A stretch of 64,000 bases of DNA from JBOHDX01 sp050700835 (GCA_050700835.1 JBOHDX010000048.1:1-64000), one strand, 5' to 3'. Counted from the stretch's first letter, positions 25,617 to 33,660 are shown. A program made the numbers and translations. The notes: generated from the letters alone by a model not told the origin.

Positions 25617-25787
25617 CGGCCCCCGGGTGCACGGAGACCGAGTCGCCTGCGCCAGACCCCGGCCCCCGGGTGCACGGAGACCGAGTCGCCTGCCCCGAAT
25701 CCGGCCCCCGGGTGCACGGGGAACGAGTCGCCAGCGCCAGACTTCGGCCCCCGGGTACACGGGGAACGAATCCATCCCGCCGACGGT
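25617..25787. repeat. 42-43 bp imperfect tandem repeat, four units
   Basis: CGGCCCCCGGGTGCACGG begins units at 25617, 25660 and 25702, with a close copy (GTACAC in place of GTGCAC) at 25745. Each unit continues with a sequence like GAACGAGTCGCC and GCGCCAGAC. Periods are 43, 42 and 43 bases. The array fills most of the 303-base gap between the divergent metB and msrA starts. No other gene is seen there. Confidence 0.9.
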
Positions 25788-25817
25788 TGTCTCATGCGTA
25801 GCCATGAGGAGGCACCG

Positions 25818-26459
25818 ATGATCTTCGGCCGTCACAAGACCGAGCTGCCCACCATCGAGGACGCCCTGCCCGGGCGCGACACCCGGCCGTTCTCAGTCGG
25901 CACCGAGCATGCCGTGCTGGGGACCCCCATCGAGACGGATGCCCCCGAGGGCTTCGAGTCGGCCGTGTTCGGCCTCGGCTGCTTCTGGGGTGAGGAGAAG
26001 ACGTTCTGGGAGATCCCCGGTGTCTGGTCCACGTCGGTCGGCTACGCCGGTGGCGTGACTCCCAACCCGACTTACGAAGAGGTGTGCACCGGGCGCACGG
26101 GCCACGCCGAGGTCGTTCGGGTGGTGTTCGACCCCGCGAAGCTGTCGTACTCCGACCTGTTGGCGGGGTTCTGGGAGCACCACGACCCGACCCAGGGCAT
26201 GCGCCAGGGCAACGACCGTGGCTCGCAGTACCGCTCGATCATCCTCACCACGAGCGACGCGCAGCAGGACGCCGCCGAGGCCTCCCGGAAGGCGTACCAG
26301 CAACAGATGACGAGGTCCGGCTACGGCGAGATCACGACGGTGATCGCGCCGCTGGAGCATTACTGGTACGCCGAGGACTACCACCAGCAGTACCTCGTCA
26401 AGAACCCGGCCGGCTACTGCCCCCTGCACGCCACCGGCGTGAAGTACGCCGACGCCTGA
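25818..26459 (+). CDS. msrA: peptide methionine sulfoxide reductase A
   Basis: 213 residues. The catalytic motif 'FGLGCFWGEEKTFW' places the active cysteine at residue 55; 'YAGGVTPNPTYEEVCTGRTGHAE' and 'FWEHHDPTQGMRQGNDRGSQYRS' (in parts) are MsrA hallmarks, and the resolving cysteine is in 'PAGYCPLHATG' near the C-terminus. It reduces the S-epimer of methionine sulfoxide in proteins. ATG 25818 has GAGGAGG 6 bases upstream, which settles the start. Divergent from metB across a repeat array. Confidence 0.96.
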   Translation: MIFGRHKTELPTIEDALPGRDTRPFSVGTEHAVLGTPIETDAPEGFESAVFGLGCFWGEEKTFWEIPGVWSTSVGYAGGVTPNPTYEEVCTGRTGHAEVVRVVFDPAKLSYSDLLAGFWEHHDPTQGMRQGNDRGSQYRSIILTTSDAQQDAAEASRKAYQQQMTRSGYGEITTVIAPLEHYWYAEDYHQQYLVKNPAGYCPLHATGVKYADA

Positions 26460-26530
26460 CTCAGCGGGCACTGGGGCCGCGACCCGGGTCACGCTGGTCC
26501 CACCAGCCGGCGCCGCAGTAGCGTCCGGTC

Positions 26531-26890
26531 ATGTCCATCGCGCGTTCTCCCGGCCTCGTCATCGACTGTCCCGACCCGGCGGCACTCGCCAAGTTCTACG
26601 GTTCGCTGCTCGACTGGAAGGTCAAGGTCGACGGTGACTGGGCCGAGATCCGTCCCGAGGACGGCGGTGACTGCATCTCGTTCCAGCAGGTGAACCGCTA
26701 CCGGGCACCCGAGTGGCCGGGACAGGAAGCTCCCCAGCAGATGCATCTCGACCTGATCGTGGACGACCTCGACGAAGGCGAAGCGGCGGTAACCGCGATC
26801 GGAGGCACGAAGGCGGATGCCCAGCCGGGCACCAGCTTCCGGGTCTTCCTCGACCCGGCTGGCCACCCGTTCTGCCTCTGCGTCGACTAG
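26531..26890 (+). CDS. VOC-family (glyoxalase/bleomycin-resistance-like) protein
   Basis: 119 residues, one VOC fold: 'PGLVIDCPDPAALAKFYGSLLDW' (as two adjacent motifs), 'ISFQQVNRYRAPEWPG', 'QMHLDLIVDDLDEGEAAV' and 'FRVFLDPAGHPFCLC'. This is the compact subtype common in actinomycetes (glyoxalase_6-like). The conserved His and Glu of metal-dependent members are only partly present. The substrate is unknown; it may be a detoxification or binding protein. It stands alone 71 bases after msrA. Confidence 0.85.
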   Translation: MSIARSPGLVIDCPDPAALAKFYGSLLDWKVKVDGDWAEIRPEDGGDCISFQQVNRYRAPEWPGQEAPQQMHLDLIVDDLDEGEAAVTAIGGTKADAQPGTSFRVFLDPAGHPFCLCVD

Positions 26891-27010
26891 ACCGACCCAA
26901 CCCTCCGGCGGGCTCTCACGCAGGCCCGTTCTCGCACTGGGCGACCGCACCGGTGACCGGCTGCTCGACTCCGACGCCGAGACTGAACTGCGGCGGGTGT
27001 ACGCACCCCG

Positions 27011-27070
27011 GTGAGATCACGTTTGCGAGCGTCTCCAGGGCACATCTCACGTACGCAACTGTGATCTCGC
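27011..27070. repeat. 60-nt palindromic interspersed element, copy 2
   Basis: It starts GTGAGATCAC and ends GTGATCTCGC, like copy 1 at 9007-9066, and is exactly 60 nt long. Inner arms TTGCG and CGCAA pair with each other, although they differ in sequence from the arms of copy 1. It lies in the 306-base gap (26891-27196) between the convergent VOC and cbs genes, which otherwise holds only the 50-bp repeat. Confidence 0.7.
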
Positions 27071-27170
27071 AGGACGCGGCGGCGGGCGCAACTGTCGGAT
27101 CGCCGGCGGAGGACCGGCGCGGGACGCGGCGGCGGGCGCAACTGTCGGATCGCCGACGGAGCACCGGCGC
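27071..27170. repeat. 50-bp tandem duplication downstream of cbs
   Basis: The unit starting GGACGCGGCGGCGGGCGCAA at 27072 is repeated 50 bases later with only a few changes, and a short partial third copy runs into the cbs stop region. It directly abuts the 60-nt palindromic element. Confidence 0.9.
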
Positions 27171-27196
27171 GGGACCCGGCGCGGGAGTGGAGCGGG

Positions 27197-28567
27197 TCAG
27201 GCGCTGGCCAGGAAGCCCAGCAGGTCCACCCGCGTGAGCACGCCCACGGGGCGGCCGTCCTCGTGCACGACCACGGCGTCGGACCCTTCGAGCGCTGCGA
27301 TCGCCCCAGTGATCGGCTCACCTGACCCGATCGACGGCAGCGGCGGCTCCATATGCTGCTCGACTCCGTCGGCGAGCTGAGCCGCGCCGGCGTACAACGC
27401 CTCCAGCAGGGCACGCTCGCTGACCGACCCGGCGACCTCGCCGGCCATGATCGGCGGCTCGGCGAGCACCACTGGCATCTGGGAGACGGCGTACTCGCGG
27501 AGGATGTCGATGGCCTCGGCAATGGTCTCGTTCGGGTGCGTGTGCACGAGGGCCGGCAGGGAGCCAGCCTTGCCACGCAGCACCTCGCCGACGGTCTGCG
27601 CCTCCGCCCCGGGCAGGAAGCCGTACCTCGCCAGCCAGGCGTCGTCGAACACCTTGGTCAGGTAACCACGCCCGCCGTCGGGCAGAAGCACCACGATCAC
27701 CGCTTCGGGGTCGGCGACGTCGCGAGCCAGGCGTACCGCCGCCTGCGCGGCCATGCCACATGATCCCCCGACCAGCAGCCCCTCCTCGCGGGCGAGCCGG
27801 CGGGTGGTCAGGAACGAGTCCCTGTCCCCGACCTCGATCACCCGGTCGCAGATCTCGCGGTCGAACGTGGCGGGCCAGAAGTCCTCGCCGACACCTTCGA
27901 CGAGGTACGGCCGGCCGCTGCCGCCGGAGTAGACGGAGCCGGTGGGGTCGGCGCCCACGATCTGGACCCGGCCGTCGCTGACCTCCTTGAGATAGCGGCC
28001 GACACCGCTGATCGTGCCGCCGGTGCCGATCCCGGCGACGAAGTGCGTGATCCGTCCCTCGGTCTGTCGCCAGATCTCCGGTCCGGTCGTCTCGTAGTGC
28101 GACTGGGGGTTGGCCGGGTTGGAGTACTGGTCCGGCTTCCAGCCACCGTCGATCTCACGAACCAGTCGGTCGGAGACGTTGTAGTAGGAGTCCGGATGCT
28201 CCGGAGGCACCGCCGTCGGGCACACCACGACCTGGGCACCGTACGCCTTGAGCACGTTGCGCTTGTCCTCGCTGACTTTGTCGGGGCAGACGAACACGCA
28301 CCGGTAGCCGCGTTGCTGCGCCACCATGGCCAGCCCGACACCGGTGTTGCCGCTGGTCGGCTCGATGATGGTGCCACCGGGCTTCAACGCACCCGACGCC
28401 TCGGCCGCGTCGATCATCCGGGTTGCGATCCGGTCCTTGACGCTGCCGCCGGGGTTGACGTACTCGACCTTGGCCAGCACATATCCCAGTGCGCCGTCGG
28501 TGACCTTCGAAAGCCGGACGAGTGGGGTGTTGCCCACCAGGTCGACGACTGAGTCCACGTACTCCAC
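27197..28567 (-). CDS. cbs: cystathionine beta-synthase
   Basis: 456 residues. The PLP lysine lies in 'NPGGSVKDRIATRMI', followed by 'EPTSGNTGVGLAMVA' and 'GIGTGGTISGVGRYLKE', typical of CBS and cysteine-synthase fold enzymes. 'VGADPTGSVYSGG' is characteristic of CBS. The last 120 residues form two CBS (Bateman) domains ('LPALVHTHPNETIAEAIDIL', 'GVLTRVDLLGFLA'), which in eukaryotic homologues bind SAM. It condenses serine and homocysteine to cystathionine. GTG 28567 gives the family-like start VEYVDSVVDLVGNTPLVRL. Divergent from the SGNH gene, a common actinomycete arrangement. Confidence 0.93.
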   Translation of the reverse strand: MEYVDSVVDLVGNTPLVRLSKVTDGALGYVLAKVEYVNPGGSVKDRIATRMIDAAEASGALKPGGTIIEPTSGNTGVGLAMVAQQRGYRCVFVCPDKVSEDKRNVLKAYGAQVVVCPTAVPPEHPDSYYNVSDRLVREIDGGWKPDQYSNPANPQSHYETTGPEIWRQTEGRITHFVAGIGTGGTISGVGRYLKEVSDGRVQIVGADPTGSVYSGGSGRPYLVEGVGEDFWPATFDREICDRVIEVGDRDSFLTTRRLAREEGLLVGGSCGMAAQAAVRLARDVADPEAVIVVLLPDGGRGYLTKVFDDAWLARYGFLPGAEAQTVGEVLRGKAGSLPALVHTHPNETIAEAIDILREYAVSQMPVVLAEPPIMAGEVAGSVSERALLEALYAGAAQLADGVEQHMEPPLPSIGSGEPITGAIAALEGSDAVVVHEDGRPVGVLTRVDLLGFLASA

Positions 28568-28705
28568 GCCGCACAGCCTAGGGGCCGAATCCACCTGCGC
28601 CGCGGCCGGTCTGTCGTCATCATGGGAGCACAAGACCGAGCACAAGACTTAGCACACGGGCCGAGCACACGGACCGAGCGCACGGACCGGGATGAGGAGG
28701 GCGGC

Positions 28706-29758
28706 GTGGGCAAGGCGCGGGCAGCACGCAGGCTGGCGTCCGCTGCGGCCTTCGGCGGCGGCGGACTCGGCCTGATCGGGGGCGGCTTGTTCGGGGTGAT
28801 GAAGCTCGAGGCCGCACTGGCCAGGCGCACGATCGGCGACGCGATGGGGGACCCACCCGATCCCGACGGGGTCTACGGCCCGGACTTCCCTGGTACGCCA
28901 CTCACCCTGCTGGTGCTCGGCGACTCCGCCGCCGCGGGCTATGGGATGAACGACCCGATCGACACTCCGCCGGCGATGCTGGGACACGGTCTGGCGCAGA
29001 TCGCCGGCGCACCGGTGCGCGTGGTGTCCCAGGCGTACGTCGGCGCCCGCACCCAGGCCCTGGCCGGCCAGATCGACGGCGCGTTGCAGCGGGTCGGCCT
29101 ACCCGACATCGCGGTCATCGTGGTCGGCGTCAACGACGTCACGCACACCGTCCGGCCCGCCGAGTCGGTACGCCTGCTCGACGCCGCCGTACGCGGCCTG
29201 GTCGACCTCGGGATCTCCGTCGTGGTGGGTACCTGCCCGGATCTGGGCACCGTCGGCCCGTTGGCTCCTCCGCTGCGCCAGGTCGCGCGCGCGTGGAGCC
29301 GCCGCCTGGCCGCGGCACAGACGATCGTCGTCGTCGAAGCCGGTGGGCGCTCGGTTTCCCTCGGCTCGCTGCTCGGCCCGGAGTTCGCGGCGGCGCCCAC
29401 CGAGCTGTTCGGCGCCGACAGGTTCCACCCGTCGCTGGCCGGGTACGCGAGCATGGTCGCCGCGCTGCTCCCGTCGGTCGCGTCGTCGCTGGGTCTGTGG
29501 GAGGACGACCTCGACGAGGACCCGGCCTCCGGCGGGATCAGCGCCGACGTGATCGGTGCGCAACGCAACGGTGTGCTCCCTGTGTCGTTCGCAGCCGCAG
29601 CGGCGGCCAGCCGTGACGGCACCGAGGTGTCACGCACCGCCGTGGGTGGCCGTGAGCGCGGAACTCGAGGACGTTGGGCACAGGTGACCAGGCGCCGTCG
29701 CCGTACCGTTCCGCCCGTTGCCCAGCCCGACGTGAGGGACAGCCCGGCCACCGCCTGA
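28706..29758 (+). CDS. SGNH-family hydrolase (GDSL lipase/esterase), membrane-anchored
   Basis: 350 residues from GTG 28706, which has GAGGAGG 5 bases upstream. A hydrophobic N-terminal segment ('LASAAAFGGGGLGLIGGGLF') may anchor it. SGNH blocks are 'LVLGDSAAAGYG' (catalytic Ser), a Gly in 'VVSQAYVGARTQAL', Asn in 'VVGVNDVTHTV', and 'ADRFHPSLAGY' with the catalytic Asp and His. The C-terminal 60 residues are low-complexity and basic. It probably hydrolyses esters, possibly acyl groups on envelope lipids. The divergent gap to cbs has short GAGCACAC/CCGAGCAC-type repeats. Confidence 0.88.
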   Translation: MGKARAARRLASAAAFGGGGLGLIGGGLFGVMKLEAALARRTIGDAMGDPPDPDGVYGPDFPGTPLTLLVLGDSAAAGYGMNDPIDTPPAMLGHGLAQIAGAPVRVVSQAYVGARTQALAGQIDGALQRVGLPDIAVIVVGVNDVTHTVRPAESVRLLDAAVRGLVDLGISVVVGTCPDLGTVGPLAPPLRQVARAWSRRLAAAQTIVVVEAGGRSVSLGSLLGPEFAAAPTELFGADRFHPSLAGYASMVAALLPSVASSLGLWEDDLDEDPASGGISADVIGAQRNGVLPVSFAAAAAASRDGTEVSRTAVGGRERGTRGRWAQVTRRRRRTVPPVAQPDVRDSPATA

Positions 29759-29849
29759 GACGCATCGCCACGGGGCCTTGTGCCGTCCGCGTGGATCGGG
29801 CACCGTGGTCGCACGGCTCATCCACACTCGCGGCCCACAAGGAGACACG

Positions 29850-30080
29850 ATGGGACTTCACCACTCCGAAGAGACGCATCAGTTGCTGGTCGACCGGCTT
29901 CCTACGGCGACCGGCAAGCAACTGACGGAGTGGTTCCAACATCTGGAGTCCGGGCCGGCGTTCGGCCGGTTCGAGGACAGGGTCAACTGGCTGCGTGAGG
30001 AGTTCGGGTTGGCGCACGGGCACGCCACGGCGATCGTGCACGAGTACGCGTTGCAGCGCTCCCGCCGCGCCTTCAGCTAA
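29850..30080 (+). CDS. DUF4287-like small protein
   Basis: 76 residues, start ATG 29850 with AAGGAG 6 bases upstream. Features are 'LPTATGKQLTEWFQHLESG', then 'VNWLREEFGLAHGHATAIVHEY', a helical sequence resembling DUF4287 proteins, which carry a TGK segment and a G-x-G-H-A motif. No membrane segment. The role is unknown. It may be co-transcribed with the SGNH gene 91 bases upstream. Confidence 0.7.
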   Translation: MGLHHSEETHQLLVDRLPTATGKQLTEWFQHLESGPAFGRFEDRVNWLREEFGLAHGHATAIVHEYALQRSRRAFS

Positions 30081-30124
30081 CGCGGAACGCTGCCGCTGAC
30101 GCGCGGCCACTGCGGCACTACAGC

Positions 30125-30140
30125 GGCGCCACTTGGCGCC
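30125..30140. terminator. short hairpin between convergent genes
   Basis: GGCGCC-ACTT-GGCGCC forms a 6-bp stem with a 4-nt loop between the DUF4287-like gene and the convergent yccA-like gene. There is no U-tract, so a terminator role is only a guess. Confidence 0.3.
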
Positions 30141-30165
30141 ACTGCGCCACCACTGGGGCCGACGC

Positions 30166-31011
30166 TCAGCGACGCCCCCCCTGCAGGATCGCGAGGATCC
30201 GCAGCATCTCGATGTACAACCAGACGATCGTCACGGTGAGGCCGAACGCGGCCCGCCACGACTCCCGCTCCGGCATCCCGGCCGCGACGGCTCGCTCGAC
30301 GTAGTCGAAGTCGAGCACGAGCATCAACACACCGAGGACGACGCCGACGGCGCTGGACAGCAGGCCAAGCGTGCCGAACCCGTTGAAGCCGAAGCTCGAC
30401 CCGAAGAAGCTCAGGATCATGTCGAGGAACGACACCGCGACGAACCCGAACATGGCCGCGACGACGCCCTTGCGGAACCGGTCGGTCACCCGGATGTTCA
30501 GCACCTTGTACGCCGCGAGCGTGCCGGCGAACGCTGCCACCGTGCCCAGCACCGCGCCGGGGACGACCCCGTGGAACGCGGTGTCGAAGACCTTGGAGAC
30601 GGCGCCGATGAAGACGCCTTCCACGACGGCGTAGGCGAGGACCAGTGCCGGGCTGACGACGCGCTTGAAGGAGTTGACCAGAGCGAGGCCAAAGCCGACG
30701 AAGGCGCCACCCATGGCAAGCGTCTGGGCACGCTGGTAGTTGGCCATCAGCACGGTGTCGCCCACGACGAACCAGGTGACGGCAGCGGCCGCGACCAGCA
30801 GGCCGAGGGTCATCGCAGTCTTCTGGACGACGGAGTCGACGGTGATCCGGCCTTCGACGTCCGTCGCCGACCCGACCGACCAGGTCGACGGATCGGAGTG
30901 GCCGTAGCCGGTGTAGGGCCCGCTGCCTGGGTACGTCGGGTTGCCGTAGGCGTTGGCACCTCGACCGTTGAACGCATCACTGCGCGCGAAGACGGGGTTT
31001 CTGCTCTGCAT
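30166..31011 (-). CDS. Bax inhibitor-1 / YccA-family membrane protein
   Basis: 281 residues. The first 65 are polar with a Tyr/Gly/Pro-rich stretch ('GNPTYPGSGPYTGYGHSDP'), then seven membrane segments follow, with 'VVSPALVLAYAVVEGVFIGAVS' and 'DMILSFF' and the C-terminal 'IVWLYIEMLRILAIL'. These fit the YccA/BI-1 family, whose members conduct calcium or protons or regulate membrane proteases. Two ATGs are adjacent (31014, 31011); the second is preferred because GGAGGA touches the first. A direct repeat array lies upstream. Confidence 0.9.
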   Translation of the reverse strand: MQSRNPVFARSDAFNGRGANAYGNPTYPGSGPYTGYGHSDPSTWSVGSATDVEGRITVDSVVQKTAMTLGLLVAAAAVTWFVVGDTVLMANYQRAQTLAMGGAFVGFGLALVNSFKRVVSPALVLAYAVVEGVFIGAVSKVFDTAFHGVVPGAVLGTVAAFAGTLAAYKVLNIRVTDRFRKGVVAAMFGFVAVSFLDMILSFFGSSFGFNGFGTLGLLSSAVGVVLGVLMLVLDFDYVERAVAAGMPERESWRAAFGLTVTIVWLYIEMLRILAILQGGRR

Positions 31012-31108
31012 CATTCCTCCGGGCGAGCTGCCTTGACTGCGGTGGGCTGTGCACCAGCGTACCGGGCGTACGCGACGAGCCCCGGCGTTCGGCGACGAGC
31101 AGACCAGC

Positions 31109-31163
31109 GTCCGGCCAGAGTCAGGCCAGAGTCAGGCCAGAGTCAGGCCAGAGTCCGGCCAGC
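31109..31163. repeat. 11-bp tandem repeat, five units
   Basis: Five 11-bp units of consensus GTCAGGCCAGA run from 31109 to 31163; the first and last have GTCCGG, and a partial copy enters the folE stop codon at 31165. The period equals about one helical turn. It lies between the folE stop and the yccA-like start. Confidence 0.92.
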
Positions 31164-31164
31164 G

Positions 31165-31764
31165 TCAGGAGCTCGCTCCGGTGAGGGCGAAGAACTCCTG
31201 ACGTGAGCGGGGATCCTCGCGCAGGGTGCCGAGCAACGTCGACGTGATCGTGTCGGAGCCGAGGGCCCGAACCCCGCGCAGCGTCATGCAGGTGTGCTCC
31301 GCGACGACCACCACCCCGACGCCCTGTGGGTTCAGCTGCTGGCAGAGCCAGTCGGCGATCTGCTTGGTGAGACGCTCCTGGACCTGCGGGCGGGAGGCGA
31401 AGTGTTCGACGACACGTGCCAGCTTGGACAGTCCCAGGATCCGCTCGCCAGGAAGGTAGCCGACGTGTGCGACACCGACGAACGGCAGCAGGTGGTGCTC
31501 ACAGACCGAGCGGAGGGGGATGCCCCGGGCGAGCACCAGCTCGTCGTACCCCTCCTCGTTGGGGAACGTGGTCAGGTCGAACGGCCGGGGGGAGAACAGC
31601 TCCGCGTGGGCCCGAGCCATCCGGCCCGGCGTCTCCCGCAGACTCTCGATGTCACAGGCGATGCCGAGAGCCCTGAGGTACTCCGCGGCGGCGCGTTCGG
31701 CGGCGACGAGGTCGATGCCGTCGCCGGGCTCGTGCACGACTCGAAGGGCGGGGGCCGACGTCAT
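31165..31764 (-). CDS. folE: GTP cyclohydrolase I
   Basis: 199 residues. Active-site and zinc motifs are complete: 'IPLRSVCEHHLLPFVGVAHVGYLP' (in two overlapping motifs, zinc Cys and His), 'LSKLARVVEHFASRPQVQERLT', 'VVVAEHTCMTLRGVR' with the second zinc Cys. It makes 7,8-dihydroneopterin triphosphate from GTP for folate, pterins or deazapurines. The start ATG lies 2 bases after the stop of the upstream membrane protein gene, so it is coupled to two membrane genes and not to other fol genes. The context suggests a specialised or second copy, regulated by the divergent HTH protein. Confidence 0.93.
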   Translation of the reverse strand: MTSAPALRVVHEPGDGIDLVAAERAAAEYLRALGIACDIESLRETPGRMARAHAELFSPRPFDLTTFPNEEGYDELVLARGIPLRSVCEHHLLPFVGVAHVGYLPGERILGLSKLARVVEHFASRPQVQERLTKQIADWLCQQLNPQGVGVVVVAEHTCMTLRGVRALGSDTITSTLLGTLREDPRSRQEFFALTGASS

Positions 31765-31766
31765 GG

Positions 31767-32228
31767 TCAGCCACCGCCGAGCTGCAGGGCCGTCAGCAGG
31801 ACGAGCACCACCGTGACGACGGCGAGCAGGCCGTGGCCGACGACGACAGCCAGCGGGAAGCTGCTCTCGGCGGGCGGCTGGGCGGTGCCGGTCATCCCCG
31901 TCGTCGCACCCGGCGCGGCGGGAACACCGGAGACGACGGAGCTTGCGCGACGGGCCGGCAGCCATCGGGCGAGCATGGTGAACCCCAGCAGGGCTACCGG
32001 CACGAGGATCACGAACGCCGCCCAGGCGAGTGCGTGACTGCCATCGATGACGTACCCGATCCACACCAGGAGGCCGACGGCCGCCAAGGCGAAGTGGCCG
32101 AAGATCACTGGAGCGGGGAAGCGAGTCGTCCGAGGCTCACGGGTGCCGCCCTTGGCGATCCAGGTGCCCAGTAGGTAGAAGCCGCCCACGGCCGTGACGA
32201 GCCAGGTGACGAGTGCCGCAGTGCCCAT
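31767..32228 (-). CDS. four-helix membrane protein upstream of folE
   Basis: 153 residues with about four hydrophobic segments: 'ALVTWLVTAVGGFYLLGTWIA' at the start, 'VIFGHFALAAVGLLVWIGYVI', 'AWAAFVILVPVALLGFTMLA' and 'LAVVVGHGLLAVVTVVLVLLTAL'. Two GH motifs in helices 2 and 4 could ligate a haem or metal. I do not recognise a named family. ATG 32228 has AGGAGA in front, 3 bases after the DUF2231 stop. Cotranscribed with DUF2231 and folE. Confidence 0.8.
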   Translation of the reverse strand: MGTAALVTWLVTAVGGFYLLGTWIAKGGTREPRTTRFPAPVIFGHFALAAVGLLVWIGYVIDGSHALAWAAFVILVPVALLGFTMLARWLPARRASSVVSGVPAAPGATTGMTGTAQPPAESSFPLAVVVGHGLLAVVTVVLVLLTALQLGGG

Positions 32229-32231
32229 CGT

Positions 32232-32786
32232 TCAGTTCTCCTGACTGCGCGCCGCGCGTGGATCCAGGCGAGGGGCAGGGCGTTCGTAGCCCTCGGCCTG
32301 AGTCGTCTCGTCGGCGACGCGTACCCCGTATCGGAAGGCGAGCTTGCCGCCCAGGAATCCCGAGAAGCCGAGTGCGACCAGGCTGGCGGCGGACAGCTCC
32401 AGTGGCCCAGCGGCGACCCCCAGCCGGTCGTCGCTGCCCAGGCGCCAGGCGAAGTTGCCGACGTACGCAACGGTGACCAGCAGGTTGAGGGTCATGTGCA
32501 CCAGCCCCACCCGGTACGCCCGGGTGCCGGCCGGGATGGCGAAGAGGTCGAGGAAGCCGATCATCGCGGCACCGAGGGCGCCGACGACGCCGATCCCGAT
32601 CAGCCACCGGGAACCCTCGGTCAAGGACGTCGGGTCGCCCGCCAGCCGGGAGCCGATGTCGAAGACGAGGCTGGCGACCCAGGCGCCGATCGGGACGGTC
32701 ACGGCGATCGGGTGGAACGGGTGACCGTAGGGTCCAGCGAGCGCCGCACTCACCGGCTGCTTCGCCCGCTGCATCGGCTCGGTCAT
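32232..32786 (-). CDS. DUF2231 membrane protein
   Basis: 184 residues. The N-terminal motif 'YGHPFHPIAVTVPIGAWVASLVFD' is the DUF2231 signature (HP-x-HP-I), which may bind haem or a redox cofactor. Four membrane segments follow. ATG 32786 is chosen for GAGGTG 6 bases upstream. It heads the three-gene unit DUF2231, membrane protein and folE, divergent from the HTH regulator. The function is unknown; relatives often sit next to redox or cytochrome genes. Confidence 0.85.
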   Translation of the reverse strand: MTEPMQRAKQPVSAALAGPYGHPFHPIAVTVPIGAWVASLVFDIGSRLAGDPTSLTEGSRWLIGIGVVGALGAAMIGFLDLFAIPAGTRAYRVGLVHMTLNLLVTVAYVGNFAWRLGSDDRLGVAAGPLELSAASLVALGFSGFLGGKLAFRYGVRVADETTQAEGYERPAPRLDPRAARSQEN

Positions 32787-32828
32787 TACGGCACCTCGTC
32801 GCCAGTCGCATTGCCACGGTGTTGATTT

Positions 32829-32846
32829 CACTAACTACTCTTAGTG
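32829..32846. promoter_or_regulatory. inverted repeat operator candidate in an AT-rich divergent promoter
   Basis: CACTAA (32829-32834) and TTAGTG (32841-32846) form a perfect inverted repeat with a 6-base spacer, inside the most AT-rich stretch of this part of the window (about 32820-32885). It lies 43 bases upstream of the DUF2231 start and about 85 bases upstream of the regulator start, so both transcripts could be controlled by the divergent HTH protein. Confidence 0.55.
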
Positions 32847-32931
32847 TTATCTCATTCGGCGTGTTCAGTCAAGAGATAGAGGCAATGAGAGTTCCGGGAT
32901 ACGCGCTCGTTCCCGGTGCTAGATTGAGAAG

Positions 32932-33660
32932 GTGCCAACGGACCTCGCACCCGGCGCCGGATCGCAGGAACCCTCGATCCGGGCGGTGGCCGCGCTGCAG
33001 GACGACCTCCGCAGGGGCATGTACTCCTTCATCCGCCGTGCTCGGCGGCCCGTCACCCGAGACGAGGCCGCGGCGTCGGTCGGCATCTCCCGCAAGCTCG
33101 CGGCGTTCCACCTGGACAAGCTCGTCGAGGCCGGCGTGCTGCGGGCCGGGTACGCCTCGGCCGCCGGCGCTCGCAAGGTCGGCAGGGCTCCGAAGGTCTA
33201 CGAACCGTCCGACGCCGACTTCCGGGTCAGCATCCCGCCCCGCCGACACGAGGTCCTGGCCCACATCCTGCTCGACGCCATGCTGGCCGACGGCTCGCGG
33301 GAGAGCCCCCGCCAGGCGGCCGTGCGCGTCGCCCGCGAACGCGGTCAGCTGATCGGCGGTGCCGAACGCGAGGAGGCGAGGCCCGGCCGGCTGGGCGCGG
33401 AACGCGCGCTGACCATGGCCGCCGGGGTCCTGGCGCGTTACGGCTTCGAACCGGACCGTGAGGCGTCGACCTGCGTACGCCTGCGCAACTGCCCGTTCCA
33501 CCCACTTGCCGACGAGGCACCGGAGCTCGTGTGCGGGATCAACCACGCCTTTCTTTCCGGCTTGCTCGACGGGCTCGAGGCCTCGGCACTCACGGCGGTG
33601 CTGGACCCGCGGGCCGGTGAGTGCTGCGTGGAGCTGCGCGCGGCCGACCGGGCCGGCTGA
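32932..33660 (+). CDS. ArsR/SufR-like HTH regulator with C-terminal cysteine cluster
   Basis: 242 residues. A winged helix covers about residues 20 to 95: 'RRGMYSFIRRARRPVTRDEAA' then 'VGISRKLAAFHLDKLVEAGVL'. The C-terminal part has C181, C187, C201 and the pair C231-C232 ('CVRLRNCPFHP', 'LVCGINHAFLSGLLDGLEA', 'GECCVEL'), resembling the Fe-S-binding region of SufR-type repressors, though the spacing (C-x5-C-x13-C) differs from the classical one. It probably senses iron-sulfur status or redox and controls the divergent DUF2231-folE unit. GTG start. Its stop codon lies inside a 27-bp duplication. Confidence 0.82.
   Translation: MPTDLAPGAGSQEPSIRAVAALQDDLRRGMYSFIRRARRPVTRDEAAASVGISRKLAAFHLDKLVEAGVLRAGYASAAGARKVGRAPKVYEPSDADFRVSIPPRRHEVLAHILLDAMLADGSRESPRQAAVRVARERGQLIGGAEREEARPGRLGAERALTMAAGVLARYGFEPDREASTCVRLRNCPFHPLADEAPELVCGINHAFLSGLLDGLEASALTAVLDPRAGECCVELRAADRAG

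Noticed and set aside
25617..25787. CRISPR array
   Set aside because: Units are contiguous and lack unique spacers; no cas genes are in the window.
25514..25817. SAM or cobalamin riboswitch in front of metB
   Set aside because: The region is a simple tandem array with no conserved riboswitch core.
24453..26459. A 668-codon open frame on the plus strand spanning the metB antisense, the repeat array and msrA
   Set aside because: Only the last 213 codons are MsrA. The upstream part is the antisense of metB plus repeats, with biased composition and no domain; the msrA start has its own strong ribosome site.
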